Counted from the first letter of the stretch, positions 43,968 to 52,912 are shown. The stretch: DNA of 64,000 bases from Angustibacter sp049994355 (GCF_049994355.1 NZ_CP188257.1:4402001-4466000); one strand, 5' to 3'. The notes: a model not told the origin generated them from the letters alone. Numbers and translations: made by a program.

Positions 43968-45345
43968 GCTTCTGCAGCGCCTGCTGGATGCCCCGATGGA
44001 TCGTCGGGTAGGCGTACGGCATGTCGATCATCGACTGCACCGGCACGCCGACGCTCACGGCGAGGGCCAGGAAGCCGAGCACCTCGCCGCCGGTCGGTCC
44101 GGCCGAGGTGGCTCCGACGAGCACCCCGCGGTCGGCGTCCTCGACCACGGTGATGAACCCCTGCCCGCCGGGCCCGTGGATCCAGCCACGGGTGGTGTCC
44201 GCCAGGTCGACGGTCGCCACCCGCACGTTCGAAAGCTGCTTGCGCGCGGCGTCCGCGGTCAGCCCGACCGCCCCGACCTCCGGTTCGGTGAAGGTCACCC
44301 GCGGGATCGCGTCGTAGCGGGCCGGGGCGCCGCCCTGGCCGAGGACGTCGCGCACCACCACGTCCGCCTCGTACATCGACATGTGCGTGAAGGCGCCGTG
44401 CCCGACGATGTCGCCGAGCGCCCACACCCGGTCCCCGACCCGGCACCACTCATCGACCGGGACGCTACGCGCGCCGGGGTCGACGCCGACGGCGTCCAGT
44501 CCGACCGCGTGCACGTTGACCGAGCGGCCGCTGGCCACCAGCAGCCGGTCGGCGGTCAGCTCGCCGCCGTCCTCGAGCCTGACCCGCACCGCGCCGCCGG
44601 TCCCATTCGGTTCGACGTGGGTGGCGCCGACGCCCAACCGGACGTCGATGCCCTCGGCCGCGAAGATCTTCGCCAGCAGGTCGCCGGCGGCCGGTTCCTC
44701 CAGGGCCAGCAACCGCGGCGCGCGCTCCACCACGGTCACCGTGCAGCCGAACCGGGCGGCCACCTGGGACAGCTCGCAGCCGATCGCGCCGCCGCCGAGC
44801 ACGATCAGTGAGTCCGGCAGCTCGCGCGCCTCGATGAAGCCGTGGTTGGTCCAGTAGTCGACGTCGCCGATGCCGTCCACCGGCGGGACGGCCGGGGCGG
44901 TGCCGGAGTTGACTACCACGCCCCTGGTAGCCAGCCACTGCGTGCCGTCGATCGTGACGGTGACGCCCTCGTCGGAGCGGGACTCGATCGCCCCGTGACC
45001 GCGCACGAACCTGGCGCCCTTGCCCTGCAACCGGTCTACCGCGACCTGGTCGTCCCAGTCGTCGGTCGCCTGTTCGCGGATTCGGTCCGCGACCTTCTCC
45101 CAGCGCGGTTCGACCCGGTGCGCCTCGCCGGCCAGCTCCGGCACCCGCCCGGCCTCGGCCAGCACTTGGGCCGCCCGGATCATCATCTTGGACGGGATGC
45201 ACCCCCAGTAGGGGCACTCACCGCCGACCAACCGCTCGTCGACCCCCACGACGTCCAGCCCGGCCAGTGCCAGCCGACCTGCGACGTCCTCACCGCCCGG
45301 ACCGAGACCGATCACGATGACCTCAGCAGTGTGCTCGCTCGTCAT
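43951..45345 (-). CDS. FAD-dependent pyridine nucleotide-disulfide oxidoreductase
   Basis: This 464-residue flavoprotein has a FAD motif VIVIGLGPGGEDVAGRL near residue 9, the redox-active disulfide GGECPYWGCIPSK (CxxxxC), an NAD(P) motif IVLGGGAIGCELSQVAARFG, and the second FAD motif VWALGDIVGHGAFTH. The C-terminal dimerisation domain reads YAYPTIHRGI where lipoamide dehydrogenase and mercuric reductase have a HPTxxE catalytic pair, so the His and Glu are absent. It is therefore unlikely to be a lipoamide dehydrogenase. It is 33 bp downstream of soxR on the same strand. Confidence 0.9.
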   Translation of the reverse strand: MTSEHTAEVIVIGLGPGGEDVAGRLALAGLDVVGVDERLVGGECPYWGCIPSKMMIRAAQVLAEAGRVPELAGEAHRVEPRWEKVADRIREQATDDWDDQVAVDRLQGKGARFVRGHGAIESRSDEGVTVTIDGTQWLATRGVVVNSGTAPAVPPVDGIGDVDYWTNHGFIEARELPDSLIVLGGGAIGCELSQVAARFGCTVTVVERAPRLLALEEPAAGDLLAKIFAAEGIDVRLGVGATHVEPNGTGGAVRVRLEDGGELTADRLLVASGRSVNVHAVGLDAVGVDPGARSVPVDEWCRVGDRVWALGDIVGHGAFTHMSMYEADVVVRDVLGQGGAPARYDAIPRVTFTEPEVGAVGLTADAARKQLSNVRVATVDLADTTRGWIHGPGGQGFITVVEDADRGVLVGATSAGPTGGEVLGFLALAVSVGVPVQSMIDMPYAYPTIHRGIQQALQKLRTPA

Positions 45346-45378
45346 GTCGCGATCCTCGCCCATCCGGGGCGGTCCCGG

Positions 45379-45846
45379 CTAGCGCTGCGAGCTCGCCCGC
45401 AGCGCCGGCGGCAGGTAGCGGGCGCCCGGCCCGGTCTCGCCGAGCACGTCGTCCGGGTTGGACAGCCGACACCGCTGCAGCGACAGGCAGCCGCAGCCGA
45501 TGCAGGTGGTCAGGCCGTCCCGCAGCCGTTCCAGTGCCGCGATCTGCTCGTCCAGCCGGGCCTGCCAGGACCTGGAGAGCCGGGCCCAGTCCGCCTTGGT
45601 CGGGGTGCGTCCGCTGGGCAGGGTGTCCAGCGCGGCGCGGATCTCGTCCAGCGACAGCCCGACGTTCTGGGCGGCGCGGATGAACGCCAGCCTGCGCAGC
45701 ACGGCCCGTGGGAACCGCCGTTGCCCGCCGGTCGTCCGGGTCGACGCGAGCAGCCCCTGGCTCTCGTAGTACCGGATCGCCGAGCTGGCCATCCCGCTGC
45801 GGCGCGCGACGTCCCCGATCACCAGATGGTCGGACGTGCTGGGCAT
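45379..45846 (-). CDS. soxR: Redox-sensing transcriptional regulator SoxR
   Basis: This 155-residue MerR-family protein has the winged helix IGDVARRSGMASSAIRYYES near residue 10, a dimerisation helix, and the [2Fe-2S] cluster site CIGCGCLSLQRC (CxxCxCx5C) near residue 114. In actinobacteria SoxR responds to redox-active compounds rather than superoxide as such. It is divergent from a short-chain dehydrogenase gene, and a SoxR box lies between them. The flavin reductase downstream may be in the same transcript. Confidence 0.94.
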   Translation of the reverse strand: MPSTSDHLVIGDVARRSGMASSAIRYYESQGLLASTRTTGGQRRFPRAVLRRLAFIRAAQNVGLSLDEIRAALDTLPSGRTPTKADWARLSRSWQARLDEQIAALERLRDGLTTCIGCGCLSLQRCRLSNPDDVLGETGPGARYLPPALRASSQR

Positions 45847-45864
45847 CCGGGGCCTCCTCAGGGG

Positions 45865-45901
45865 TTGACCTCAAGTTCACTTGAACTTACAGGATAGGGC
45901 C
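45865..45901 (+). promoter_or_regulatory. SoxR box and promoter of the dehydrogenase operon
   Basis: CCTCAAGTTCACTTGAAC (45869-45886) matches the SoxR consensus CCTCAAGTTNACTTGAGG with one or two mismatches in the right arm. It fills the spacer between -35 TTGACC (45865-45870) and a -10-like CAGGAT (45890-45895), a 19-bp spacer typical of MerR-family promoters. Transcription would start at about 45902, the ATG of the next gene. Confidence 0.85.
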
Positions 45902-46660
45902 ATGACCACCACCACGTCACCCGTCGCGATCGTCACCGGCGCCTCCCAGGGCCTGGGCCTCACTCTCACCGCCTGGCTGGTCCGCCACGGGTGGCACGTC
46001 GTCGCCGACGCGCGCGACGCGACCCGCCTACGGGCCGCGCTGGCTCCCTTCGGCCGGGCCGTCAGCGCCGTCCCGGGCGACGTCACCGACGCCGGCCACC
46101 GTCACGACCTGGTGGCTGCTGCGGGGGCAGCCGGCCGGCTGGACCTCTTGGTGCACAACGCCAGCAGCCTCGGCGCCCAGCCGCTGCCGCCGCTGGCCGA
46201 CTACCCCACCGAGGCCCTCACGACGGTGCTGGACACGAATGTGGTCGCGCCGCTGGCACTGACCCGACTGGCCCTGCCTCTGCTGAGCGAGCGCACGGGA
46301 TCGACCCGGCTGGGCACCGTGCTGGCCATCAGCTCGGACGCCGCAGTCGAGGCGTACGAGGGCTGGGGCGGCTACGGCGCGTCCAAGGCCGCCTTGGATC
46401 ACGCCATGCGGGTGCTGGCAGCCGAGCGACCCGACCTGGCGGTGTACTCGGTGGACCCCGGTGACATGCGCACCCAGATGCACCAGGACGCCTTCCCGGG
46501 TGAGGACATCAGCGACCGGCCGCTGCCCGAGGAGGTGGTCGACCACCTCGCTCCGCTGGTGTCGGCGCAGCTGCCGAGCGGGCGCTACCGCGCCGCCGAG
46601 CTGGCCGTGCCGCCGTCCCACGCCCTGACGGTGGCCGGGGCACGCGCGGAGCAGCCATGA
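45902..46660 (+). CDS. Short-chain dehydrogenase/reductase, SoxR target
   Basis: This 252-residue classical SDR has the cofactor motif TGASQGLGLTL near residue 17, the structural NAS motif in VHNASSLG, and the catalytic YxxxK in YGASKAALDHAM with a preceding Ser (AISSDA). It probably reduces quinones or carbonyl compounds, in line with SoxR control. There is no ribosome binding site and the predicted start of transcription falls on the ATG, so it is probably leaderless. It overlaps the QueA-like gene by 4 bp. Confidence 0.88.
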   Translation: MTTTTSPVAIVTGASQGLGLTLTAWLVRHGWHVVADARDATRLRAALAPFGRAVSAVPGDVTDAGHRHDLVAAAGAAGRLDLLVHNASSLGAQPLPPLADYPTEALTTVLDTNVVAPLALTRLALPLLSERTGSTRLGTVLAISSDAAVEAYEGWGGYGASKAALDHAMRVLAAERPDLAVYSVDPGDMRTQMHQDAFPGEDISDRPLPEEVVDHLAPLVSAQLPSGRYRAAELAVPPSHALTVAGARAEQP

Positions 46661-47733
46661 GGACGGTGCACGCGGACGACCCGGCCCAGCTGCCGCCGGC
46701 CACCACCAGGTTCAGCCTCGGCCCGGACAGCGACGCGGCAGCACCACCCGAGCGTCGAGGACTGGCCCGGGACGGCGTGCGGCTGCTCATCGCGGAGCCG
46801 CACGCGTTGCAGCACAGGCTGTTTCGCGACCTGCCGGAGGTACTGAGCCCGGGCGACCTGCTCGTCGTCAACACGTCCGCCACCGTGCCCGCGGCGCTGC
46901 GGGCGACGCACCGGCGTGGCGGCCGGGCGCGGCTGCACGTATCCACCGAGCTGGACGACGGCAGCTGGGTGGTCGAGCCGCGGCTACCCGCCAACGACGG
47001 ACCCGACCTGCGGCTGCGGGCCGGCGACAGCGTGCGGCTGGCGGCCGGCGTCGGCCTGCGGTTACTGGACAGCTATCCCCGCCCCGGGGCGACGGCCGGG
47101 TCGAGGCTTTGGCGGGCGTCCGTCTCGCCGGCCACCGATCTGCTGGCCTTCCTGGGCCGGCACGGACGGCCGATCGAGTACGACTACCTGCACGGGTCCT
47201 TCGACCTGGCCGACCATCAGAACGTCTACGCGAGCCAGCCCGGCAGCGCCGAGATGCCCAGCGCCGGAAGGCCTTTCACGGCGCCCCTGCTGGTTCGGCT
47301 GATGGCGCGGGGGATCACCATCGCGCCGGTGCTGCTGCACTGCGGCGTTTCCAGCCAGGAGGCGCACGAGGCACCGCTGCCGGAACGCTTCGAGGTCGGC
47401 CCGGACACGGCCCGGCTGGTGCGCAGCGCCTGGTCAGCCGGCCGTCGGGTGGTCGCGGTCGGCACCACCGTCGTGCGAGCGCTGGAGTCCGCCGCGGGTG
47501 CCGACGGCCGGGTGCGTGCTGCGTCCGGGTGGACCGAGCTCGTGGTCGGGCCGGGGTACTCACCGCGGGCTGTGACCGGACTGCTCACCGGGCTGCACGC
47601 CCCCCAAGCCAGCCACCTGCTGATGCTGGAGGCACTGGCGGGGCCGCAGCTGGTCGAGCGGGCGTACGACAGTGCCGTGCGCGGGCACTACCTCTGGCAT
47701 GAGTTCGGCGACTCGATGCTGTTCCTGCTCTAG
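46657..47733 (+). CDS. QueA-like S-adenosylmethionine:tRNA ribosyltransferase-isomerase homologue
   Basis: This 358-residue protein belongs to the QueA family, which adds the cyclopentene ring of queuosine. It keeps LSPGDLLVVNTSATVPAAL, IEYDYLHG, VYASQPGSAEMPSAGRPFT, LHCGVSSQEAHE and GTTVVRALES. Several motifs differ from canonical QueA: NTSATVPA replaces NDTRVIPA, and EMPSAGRPFT replaces APTAGLHFT. Most actinobacteria lack the rest of the queuosine pathway, and no tgt or queG is nearby. It is coupled to the SoxR-controlled dehydrogenase. The actual substrate is therefore open. Confidence 0.82.
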   Translation: MRTVHADDPAQLPPATTRFSLGPDSDAAAPPERRGLARDGVRLLIAEPHALQHRLFRDLPEVLSPGDLLVVNTSATVPAALRATHRRGGRARLHVSTELDDGSWVVEPRLPANDGPDLRLRAGDSVRLAAGVGLRLLDSYPRPGATAGSRLWRASVSPATDLLAFLGRHGRPIEYDYLHGSFDLADHQNVYASQPGSAEMPSAGRPFTAPLLVRLMARGITIAPVLLHCGVSSQEAHEAPLPERFEVGPDTARLVRSAWSAGRRVVAVGTTVVRALESAAGADGRVRAASGWTELVVGPGYSPRAVTGLLTGLHAPQASHLLMLEALAGPQLVERAYDSAVRGHYLWHEFGDSMLFLL

Positions 47734-47778
47734 CCGGTCGCCCTCAGGTCGGCGGCCGGCGATGCCGACATCTGGAGG

Positions 47779-48414
47779 GTGCGGATCATCGCCGGCGCGG
47801 TCACCGTCTACCTCAGCCTCGCGTGGCTGCTGGTGGACCGCTACGTGCGCCACCGGGGCTGGCGGGTGCTGCCGGTGCTGCTGGCGGTGCCGGCGCTGGT
47901 CTTCACCCTCAACGAGCTGCGGTGGTGGCACTTCGAGCACGGTCTGGCGCAGGCGGTGCGACCCGTGCTGGCCGGGCGGGACTCCGGCTTCGGCTGCGAG
48001 CGGGTGCTGCACGGCTTCTTCAGCAGTCAGGGACACCCGGGCCACGTCTGGTTCGACGAGAACGGGACGCCAGCGTCCCAGGCGTTCCTGTCGTCGTCCA
48101 CCTGCTCGCGGGTCAAGGCATACCAGCGCGACCCGGCCAGCGCCGGGATCGACGAGGTCGTCGCGGTGCACACCGTCACGCACGAGGCCGAGCACCTGTC
48201 CGGCGTGCAGTCCGAGGGCGTCGCGGAGTGCCGGGCGATGCAGGCCGACGCCGCCGTGATGGTGGCGCTGGGCGCGCGCCCGGAGACGGCCCAGGCACAG
48301 GTGAGGAGCTACCTGGGCCTGATCTACCCGCGGCTGCCCGACGAGTACCGCGGCGCCCAGTGCGTCGACGGTGGCGCACTGGACCTGAGCCCCGGCGACG
48401 GGAGCTGGCCCTAG
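47779..48414 (+). CDS. Membrane-anchored putative metalloprotease with HEAEH motif
   Basis: This protein of about 211 residues starts at GTG. One or two N-terminal membrane segments (IIAGAVTVYLSLAWLLV and VLPVLLAVPALVFTLN) are followed by an extracytoplasmic domain. HTVTHEAEHLSGVQSEGVAE contains HExxH at about residues 135-139, with further acidic residues and AECRAMQADAAVMV after it. Four cysteines may form disulfides. The motif suggests zinc binding but peptidase activity is inferred only. It overlaps the converging AI-2E transporter gene by 4 bp. Confidence 0.72.
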   Translation: MRIIAGAVTVYLSLAWLLVDRYVRHRGWRVLPVLLAVPALVFTLNELRWWHFEHGLAQAVRPVLAGRDSGFGCERVLHGFFSSQGHPGHVWFDENGTPASQAFLSSSTCSRVKAYQRDPASAGIDEVVAVHTVTHEAEHLSGVQSEGVAECRAMQADAAVMVALGARPETAQAQVRSYLGLIYPRLPDEYRGAQCVDGGALDLSPGDGSWP

Positions 48415-49568
48415 CCCGTCTCGGGCTGTGGCACCGCCGGTTGCGGCGGTTCGGCTGGTGGCTGTGGCGGCGGCTCGGGTGGTGGTTCCTTCGGTGCCTT
48501 CGGGTTGGCGCTGACGGAGGTGAAGAAGACCCTCGACCACGCCATCTCGGGGTCCGCGTCGACCAGGAACGCCCGCAGCAGAAGGCTCATCGGCACCGCG
48601 AGCAACGCACCCAGGGCCCCGAGCAGGTACGCCCACAGAATGAGGGAGATGTAGGTCATCAGCGTGCTGAGTCCGACCGCGTCGCCGACGAACCGCGGCT
48701 GGATGAAGGTCTGCAGCACGACGTTGATCACGCAGTACACCGCGAGCACGGCGAAGAAGGTGCCCCAGCCGCCGGAGAGCAGCCCCAGCAGTGCGGGCGG
48801 GATCACCCCGATCACGAAGCCGATGTTCGGGATGAAGTTCGTCAGGAAGGCCAGCAGACCCCAGGTCACAGGCAGCGGCACACCGAGCGCCCACAGCGCG
48901 AGCGTGTCGAGGACCGCGACGATCGCGCCGAACACGGTGGTCACGATCAGGTAGCTCATGGTCCCGCTGACGAAACGACTCAACGCGGCCGACAAGTTGG
49001 GACGCACCGCGCGCAGCTGCTCGGCCCGCACGTTGGCCAAGGTCACTTCCGCACCGAGGAAGAACAGCAGGGTGACCAGGAAGAACATGTTGCCCAAGGC
49101 ATCCAGCAGCGAGCTCAGCAGGTCCCCAACGAAACCGAGCAGCCTGCCGAGGTCGAGGTGGCTGAGGGCGGAGTGGACCTGGGTGGTGTCCATTCCGGCC
49201 TTCGACGCCGCCGTGGTCGCCGAGTTCACCAGGTCCTCGGCCTGGCCGGCGTACTGGGGCAGCACGGTCGCCAGCTTCACGATCGAGATGGCCACCCCGC
49301 CCGCGAGGAGAAGGACGAGGATGTACACGGCCACCAGGGCGACGAGCGTCGCCAGCCAGGCCGGGGCACCCTTGGAGCGCACCCAACGGGGGATCGGCGC
49401 GACCGCGATCGTCAGCACCAGGGCCAGCATCGTCGGTGCCACCAGCCCCGACGCGAACTTGATCCCGCCGGCGATGACGATCGCGGCGGCGGTCCCGATC
49501 AGGACCACGACCGATCGGGGCAGCGGCGAGCGCACCACCGCCTGCTCGCTCGTCCCGGCAGCGGACAT
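48411..49568 (-). CDS. AI-2E family transporter (PerM-like)
   Basis: This 385-residue membrane protein has seven to eight segments, among them SVVVLIGTAAAIVIAGGIKF, LVALVAVYILVLLLAGG and LLFFLGAEVTL. The family signature region is TWGLLAFLTNFIPNIGFVIG followed by IQPRFVGDAVGLSTLMTYIS. The C-terminal 30 residues are Pro-rich and cytoplasmic. Members export small molecules or act as Na+/H+ antiporters; the substrate here is unknown. Confidence 0.9.
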   Translation of the reverse strand: MSAAGTSEQAVVRSPLPRSVVVLIGTAAAIVIAGGIKFASGLVAPTMLALVLTIAVAPIPRWVRSKGAPAWLATLVALVAVYILVLLLAGGVAISIVKLATVLPQYAGQAEDLVNSATTAASKAGMDTTQVHSALSHLDLGRLLGFVGDLLSSLLDALGNMFFLVTLLFFLGAEVTLANVRAEQLRAVRPNLSAALSRFVSGTMSYLIVTTVFGAIVAVLDTLALWALGVPLPVTWGLLAFLTNFIPNIGFVIGVIPPALLGLLSGGWGTFFAVLAVYCVINVVLQTFIQPRFVGDAVGLSTLMTYISLILWAYLLGALGALLAVPMSLLLRAFLVDADPEMAWSRVFFTSVSANPKAPKEPPPEPPPQPPAEPPQPAVPQPETG

Positions 49569-49725
49569 GGCGCTCCCTCCGTTCCTCTTCGCGAACGCTA
49601 GGGATCACCGGTACTCACACGCCTCCCCCGGCAAGGGTGAGGCGCACCGACCCGTCAAGACGCATGCTGGGGCCATTCCGGAGCGCGCCGTCGGGGGCGA
49701 GCAGCAATCGTTCATGGAGGGCCCT

Positions 49726-49971
49726 ATGGGGGAGTACGCGATCCGCGTCACCGGCCGGCTCTCCAGCGCCCTGGTCAGCGCGTTCCCGACCCTGCACCAG
49801 CAACCCCTTCCGGTGCAGACCCTGCTGTGGGGCCCGCTGCCCGACCAGGCTGCCCTGCAAGGAGTGCTGGACCACCTCGACGAGCTCGGGGTCGAGATCC
49901 TCGAGGTCACCCAGCTGCCGGACCGCGAGCAGGACGCCGCCCAGGACACCGCGCAGGACCGGCCCGCCTGA
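49726..49971 (+). CDS. Small conserved hypothetical protein
   Basis: This 81-residue protein starts MGEYAIRVTGRLSSALVSAF after GGAGG with 6-nt spacing. The sequence alternates short strands and one helix (QAALQGVLDHLDELGVEILEV), giving a compact ferredoxin-like alpha/beta pattern, with a polar tail. No signal peptide or membrane segment is present. Proteins of this kind are widespread in actinobacteria as I recall, often near LuxR regulators, but I know no function. Confidence 0.75.
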   Translation: MGEYAIRVTGRLSSALVSAFPTLHQQPLPVQTLLWGPLPDQAALQGVLDHLDELGVEILEVTQLPDREQDAAQDTAQDRPA

Positions 49972-50025
49972 CCAGTCGCCGGACGCCTCGCGCTCCGGCC
50001 GGTCAGGGTCAGCACCGCCGAGTCG

Positions 50026-52770
50026 TCAGACCTGGAGCAGTCCCGCTTCGCGGGCGGCACGCAGGGCCTCGCCACGCCTGGTCGCGCCGAGCTTGCGGTA
50101 CAGAGAGGCCAGATGCGTCTTGACCGTGTTCTCGGTGATGAACAAGGTCGAGGCGATGTCGGTGTAGGAGCCGCCGAGTGCGAGCTCGCGCAGCACGTCC
50201 ACCTCGCGGCTGGTCAGGTCGATCACCGGCACCGGGATCGTCGCTGGTTCGGTGAGGTCGATGGTCGCCGTCGCGAGCGTCTGGGTGCGGTCCCGCCCGC
50301 TGCGGCCTTCCCGCCCGCCGCTCAACCGGTCGCGCTCGATCGGCTGGGTCGGGATCGGCTGCACCGCGGCCCTCAGGCCGTGCAGGACGGCCAACAGCTC
50401 CTCGGCGCCCTTCGGCGGCGGCTCGGTCGCTGCGGCCTGCGCGACCAGGGCGACGAACGCTGGCTCGCGTCCGGCGTCCGCCAGCACCAGCCGGTGGTGC
50501 GGAGTGATCCGGGTGAGTACCCCGTCCAGGTGTACCCGAGCCAGCTCGACGTCGTTGTCCCGCAACGCCATCCAGGTGCGGTACACGGCTGCAGCCGTTC
50601 CCGCGGACTGGGCGCGCAGACCCGGTCGCGAGGAGATCAACACCTCGTCCAGGGCTGCCGCGCAGCCTTCGGCGTCACCGCGCAGGTCCATCAGCATGGC
50701 GTCGATCACGGCCGCATCCACCGACCGTCCCAGGTCGCGCATCACCGCCGTGCACTCGACGGCGTCCTCGACGTCCTGGTCCAGCACCGCCAGCCAGCCG
50801 CGCAGCTCGGTGTACCAACGCCGCAGGAAGCGCGGCACGGCGCCGTGCGCCGGCGGCGGGTTCTCGAGGTAGCCGCGGGCCTGACGGACGTTCCCGGTGT
50901 GCGCCAGCAGGTGGCACTCGATCAGGTGGGTCAGCAGCTCGACCGGCACGTCCAGCTCGCCCGACTGGGCAGCCCGGACCAGCGCGACCTGCCGCCGGCA
51001 GGTGGTCAGGTCGAGGTCGTTCAGCGCCACCCACGCGTGCGCCACGTGCGCCGAGGCGACGAAAGGCGCCAGGCCGGACGACGTGTGCTCGGCTCGGGCG
51101 ATCACCTCGCGAGCCCGACGGTCGGCCGCCGAGTAGGAGCCACGGGCCAGGTCCACCAGGCTGGCGTGCGCCAGGGCCTCGACCACCAGCAGGTCGGCCC
51201 CCAGTCCTCGGGCCATCACCAGCGCCCGGTCCAGGTGGGTTCGGGCCGACTGCAGGTCGCCCTCCCAGCACTGCACGACTGCGACCTCGATCAGCAGCCA
51301 GGCGCGCGCGTGGTCCGCGGCGCCCAGCGTGCCGGCGCGTCCTGACCGACTTGCCGGGGCACGCGCGGCCGGGGCGAGCGCGAGCTGCTCCAGCGCCCGC
51401 GAGATCGCGTCGTCGGCCGGCTGCAGCCCGGTCCGGGCGAGCCAGCACAACAGGATCGGCTCGCCCTCCGCCCAGGCGATGCAGGTCGGGTCGGCGTGCT
51501 CGGCGCCCATCACCAGCGCCTCGGCGGCCAGCCGGCCGGCCGCCTTGAGGTCGCCGGCACCGCGCCGTTCCAGCGCCCGGAGGACGGCCAGGCCGGCGTT
51601 CCCGCGCGCCAGGTCCTCCGGCACCGCATCGAGCGCCTCGGCCACGAACTCGCGTTCGCCGGTCGCGAGCAGGCTCAGGCCATGCACCGAGAGCAGGTCG
51701 ACCAGCCGGTCGCGCTGATGCAGGTGAGTCGCGTGCAGCAGCGCCGACCCCACGTTGCCGCGCAGCGCGCTGTCGTCGATCACCCGCAGCTCGGCCGCCT
51801 CGTGCAGCGCGTGCTCCGGCCCGCCGAGAACCACCCGGCGCCGTAGCAGCTCCTGCAGCAGCGGGTGGTAGCTCCAGGCGGGTGCGCCGGCCTCGTCGAC
51901 GGCTGCGGTGACCAGGAACCCCTCCGCCGCCATCCGCCCGATCCTCGCGCCGGCATCCGCATCGCCGGACATCACCACCGCGTCGTGCTCGGTCACCAGA
52001 TCGCTGCTGCAGGTGCACAGCAGGACGTGTCGGGTGTGTTCGTCGAGGGTGTCGAACACCTCGCTGAGCAAGTAGTCCAGAACGGGCTGCTCGGTGCGGG
52101 ACAACGCCTCTCGAGCCGTCACCGGGTCGCTCGCGGAGGCCACTGCCCGAGCGCCCAGGACGAGCGCCGCGGCCCAGCCCTGCCCGCGCTCGCGGACGAT
52201 CTCGACGTCGGCGGCGTCCGCGCCGCTGGCGTGCGCGGCGATCAACCGGATCGCTTCGGTATCGGTGAACCGCAGCTGCGCGGCCCGGATGGTGGTCATC
52301 TCGTCGGCCAGCTCGAGCCGGACCAGCGGCAGCGGGAGGTCGCGCCGGCTGACCAGCACGACGTGGCAGTGTCCGGCACCGGACGCGACCAGCTCGACGA
52401 CGAGCCGCAGGTCCGAGGCGCGCAGCAGGTGCGCGTCGTCCAGCACGACCACGCTGCGCGCCTTGGCGCGTTTCGCCTCGGACAGCAGCTCAGCGAGGTC
52501 CGGCGTCCCGAGTCGCCCTGATCGCGGGCTGCGGCAGTCGATCCAGAGCACCCGGTGCCGGCGCGAGCTCTGCTGCGCGGCCCAGCCGCGCAGCATCGCG
52601 CTCTTGCCGGCGCCTGCGGGGGCGACGACCACCGTGAGGGGTCGCTGCGTGGCGCGGTCCAGCAACTGGTCGAGCCGCGGCCGCGGCACCCAGTTGCCCG
52701 GCAGCGCGCGCGCGAAAACGGGTCGCGCCGCGTACCCATCGCCCTCTGCCTGAGCGGCCAAGCCGACCAC
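50026..52770 (-). CDS. Large ATP-binding LuxR-family (LAL/MalT-type) regulator
   Basis: This 914-residue regulator has an N-terminal nucleotide-binding module with Walker A VVAPAGAGKSAML (about residues 48-60) and Walker B SVVVLDDAHLL. A long helical, TPR-like sensor region covers about 330-780. The C-terminal LuxR winged helix reads LTSREVDVLRELALGGSYTD and FITENTVKTHLASLYRKLGA. Such proteins bind a small inducer and ATP, then activate transcription. The GTG start has GGGGAGGG directly against it, which is too close for normal use, so the true start may differ. The target genes are not evident. Confidence 0.92.
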   Translation of the reverse strand: MVGLAAQAEGDGYAARPVFARALPGNWVPRPRLDQLLDRATQRPLTVVVAPAGAGKSAMLRGWAAQQSSRRHRVLWIDCRSPRSGRLGTPDLAELLSEAKRAKARSVVVLDDAHLLRASDLRLVVELVASGAGHCHVVLVSRRDLPLPLVRLELADEMTTIRAAQLRFTDTEAIRLIAAHASGADAADVEIVRERGQGWAAALVLGARAVASASDPVTAREALSRTEQPVLDYLLSEVFDTLDEHTRHVLLCTCSSDLVTEHDAVVMSGDADAGARIGRMAAEGFLVTAAVDEAGAPAWSYHPLLQELLRRRVVLGGPEHALHEAAELRVIDDSALRGNVGSALLHATHLHQRDRLVDLLSVHGLSLLATGEREFVAEALDAVPEDLARGNAGLAVLRALERRGAGDLKAAGRLAAEALVMGAEHADPTCIAWAEGEPILLCWLARTGLQPADDAISRALEQLALAPAARAPASRSGRAGTLGAADHARAWLLIEVAVVQCWEGDLQSARTHLDRALVMARGLGADLLVVEALAHASLVDLARGSYSAADRRAREVIARAEHTSSGLAPFVASAHVAHAWVALNDLDLTTCRRQVALVRAAQSGELDVPVELLTHLIECHLLAHTGNVRQARGYLENPPPAHGAVPRFLRRWYTELRGWLAVLDQDVEDAVECTAVMRDLGRSVDAAVIDAMLMDLRGDAEGCAAALDEVLISSRPGLRAQSAGTAAAVYRTWMALRDNDVELARVHLDGVLTRITPHHRLVLADAGREPAFVALVAQAAATEPPPKGAEELLAVLHGLRAAVQPIPTQPIERDRLSGGREGRSGRDRTQTLATATIDLTEPATIPVPVIDLTSREVDVLRELALGGSYTDIASTLFITENTVKTHLASLYRKLGATRRGEALRAAREAGLLQV

Positions 52771-52867
52771 CCCTCCCCGGTTGGACGACGGGTCAAGAGT
52801 GCCTGACGCCCACCGCTAGATCAACAACCACCCCGGCACTGTTCGCATTGCACACATCTCGGAGCGC

Positions 52868-52905
52868 GAGGAAGCCGCCGGCCGAAATCGGTCGGCGGCT
52901 TCCTC
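52868..52905 (-). terminator. Hairpin terminator after the DUF7144 gene
   Basis: GAGGAAGCCGCCGGCCG and CGGTCGGCGGCTTCCTC form a 17-bp stem with one G-T pair and an AAAT loop. It starts 8 bp past the stop of the membrane protein gene, read leftward, and also lies near the start of the LuxR gene. Confidence 0.85.
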
Positions 52906-52912
52906 GTGACGG

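Noticed and set aside
47823..49601. 592-codon open frame opposite the AI-2E transporter gene
   Set aside because: It is rich in His, Arg and Gly with no domain, and it covers two well-supported genes.
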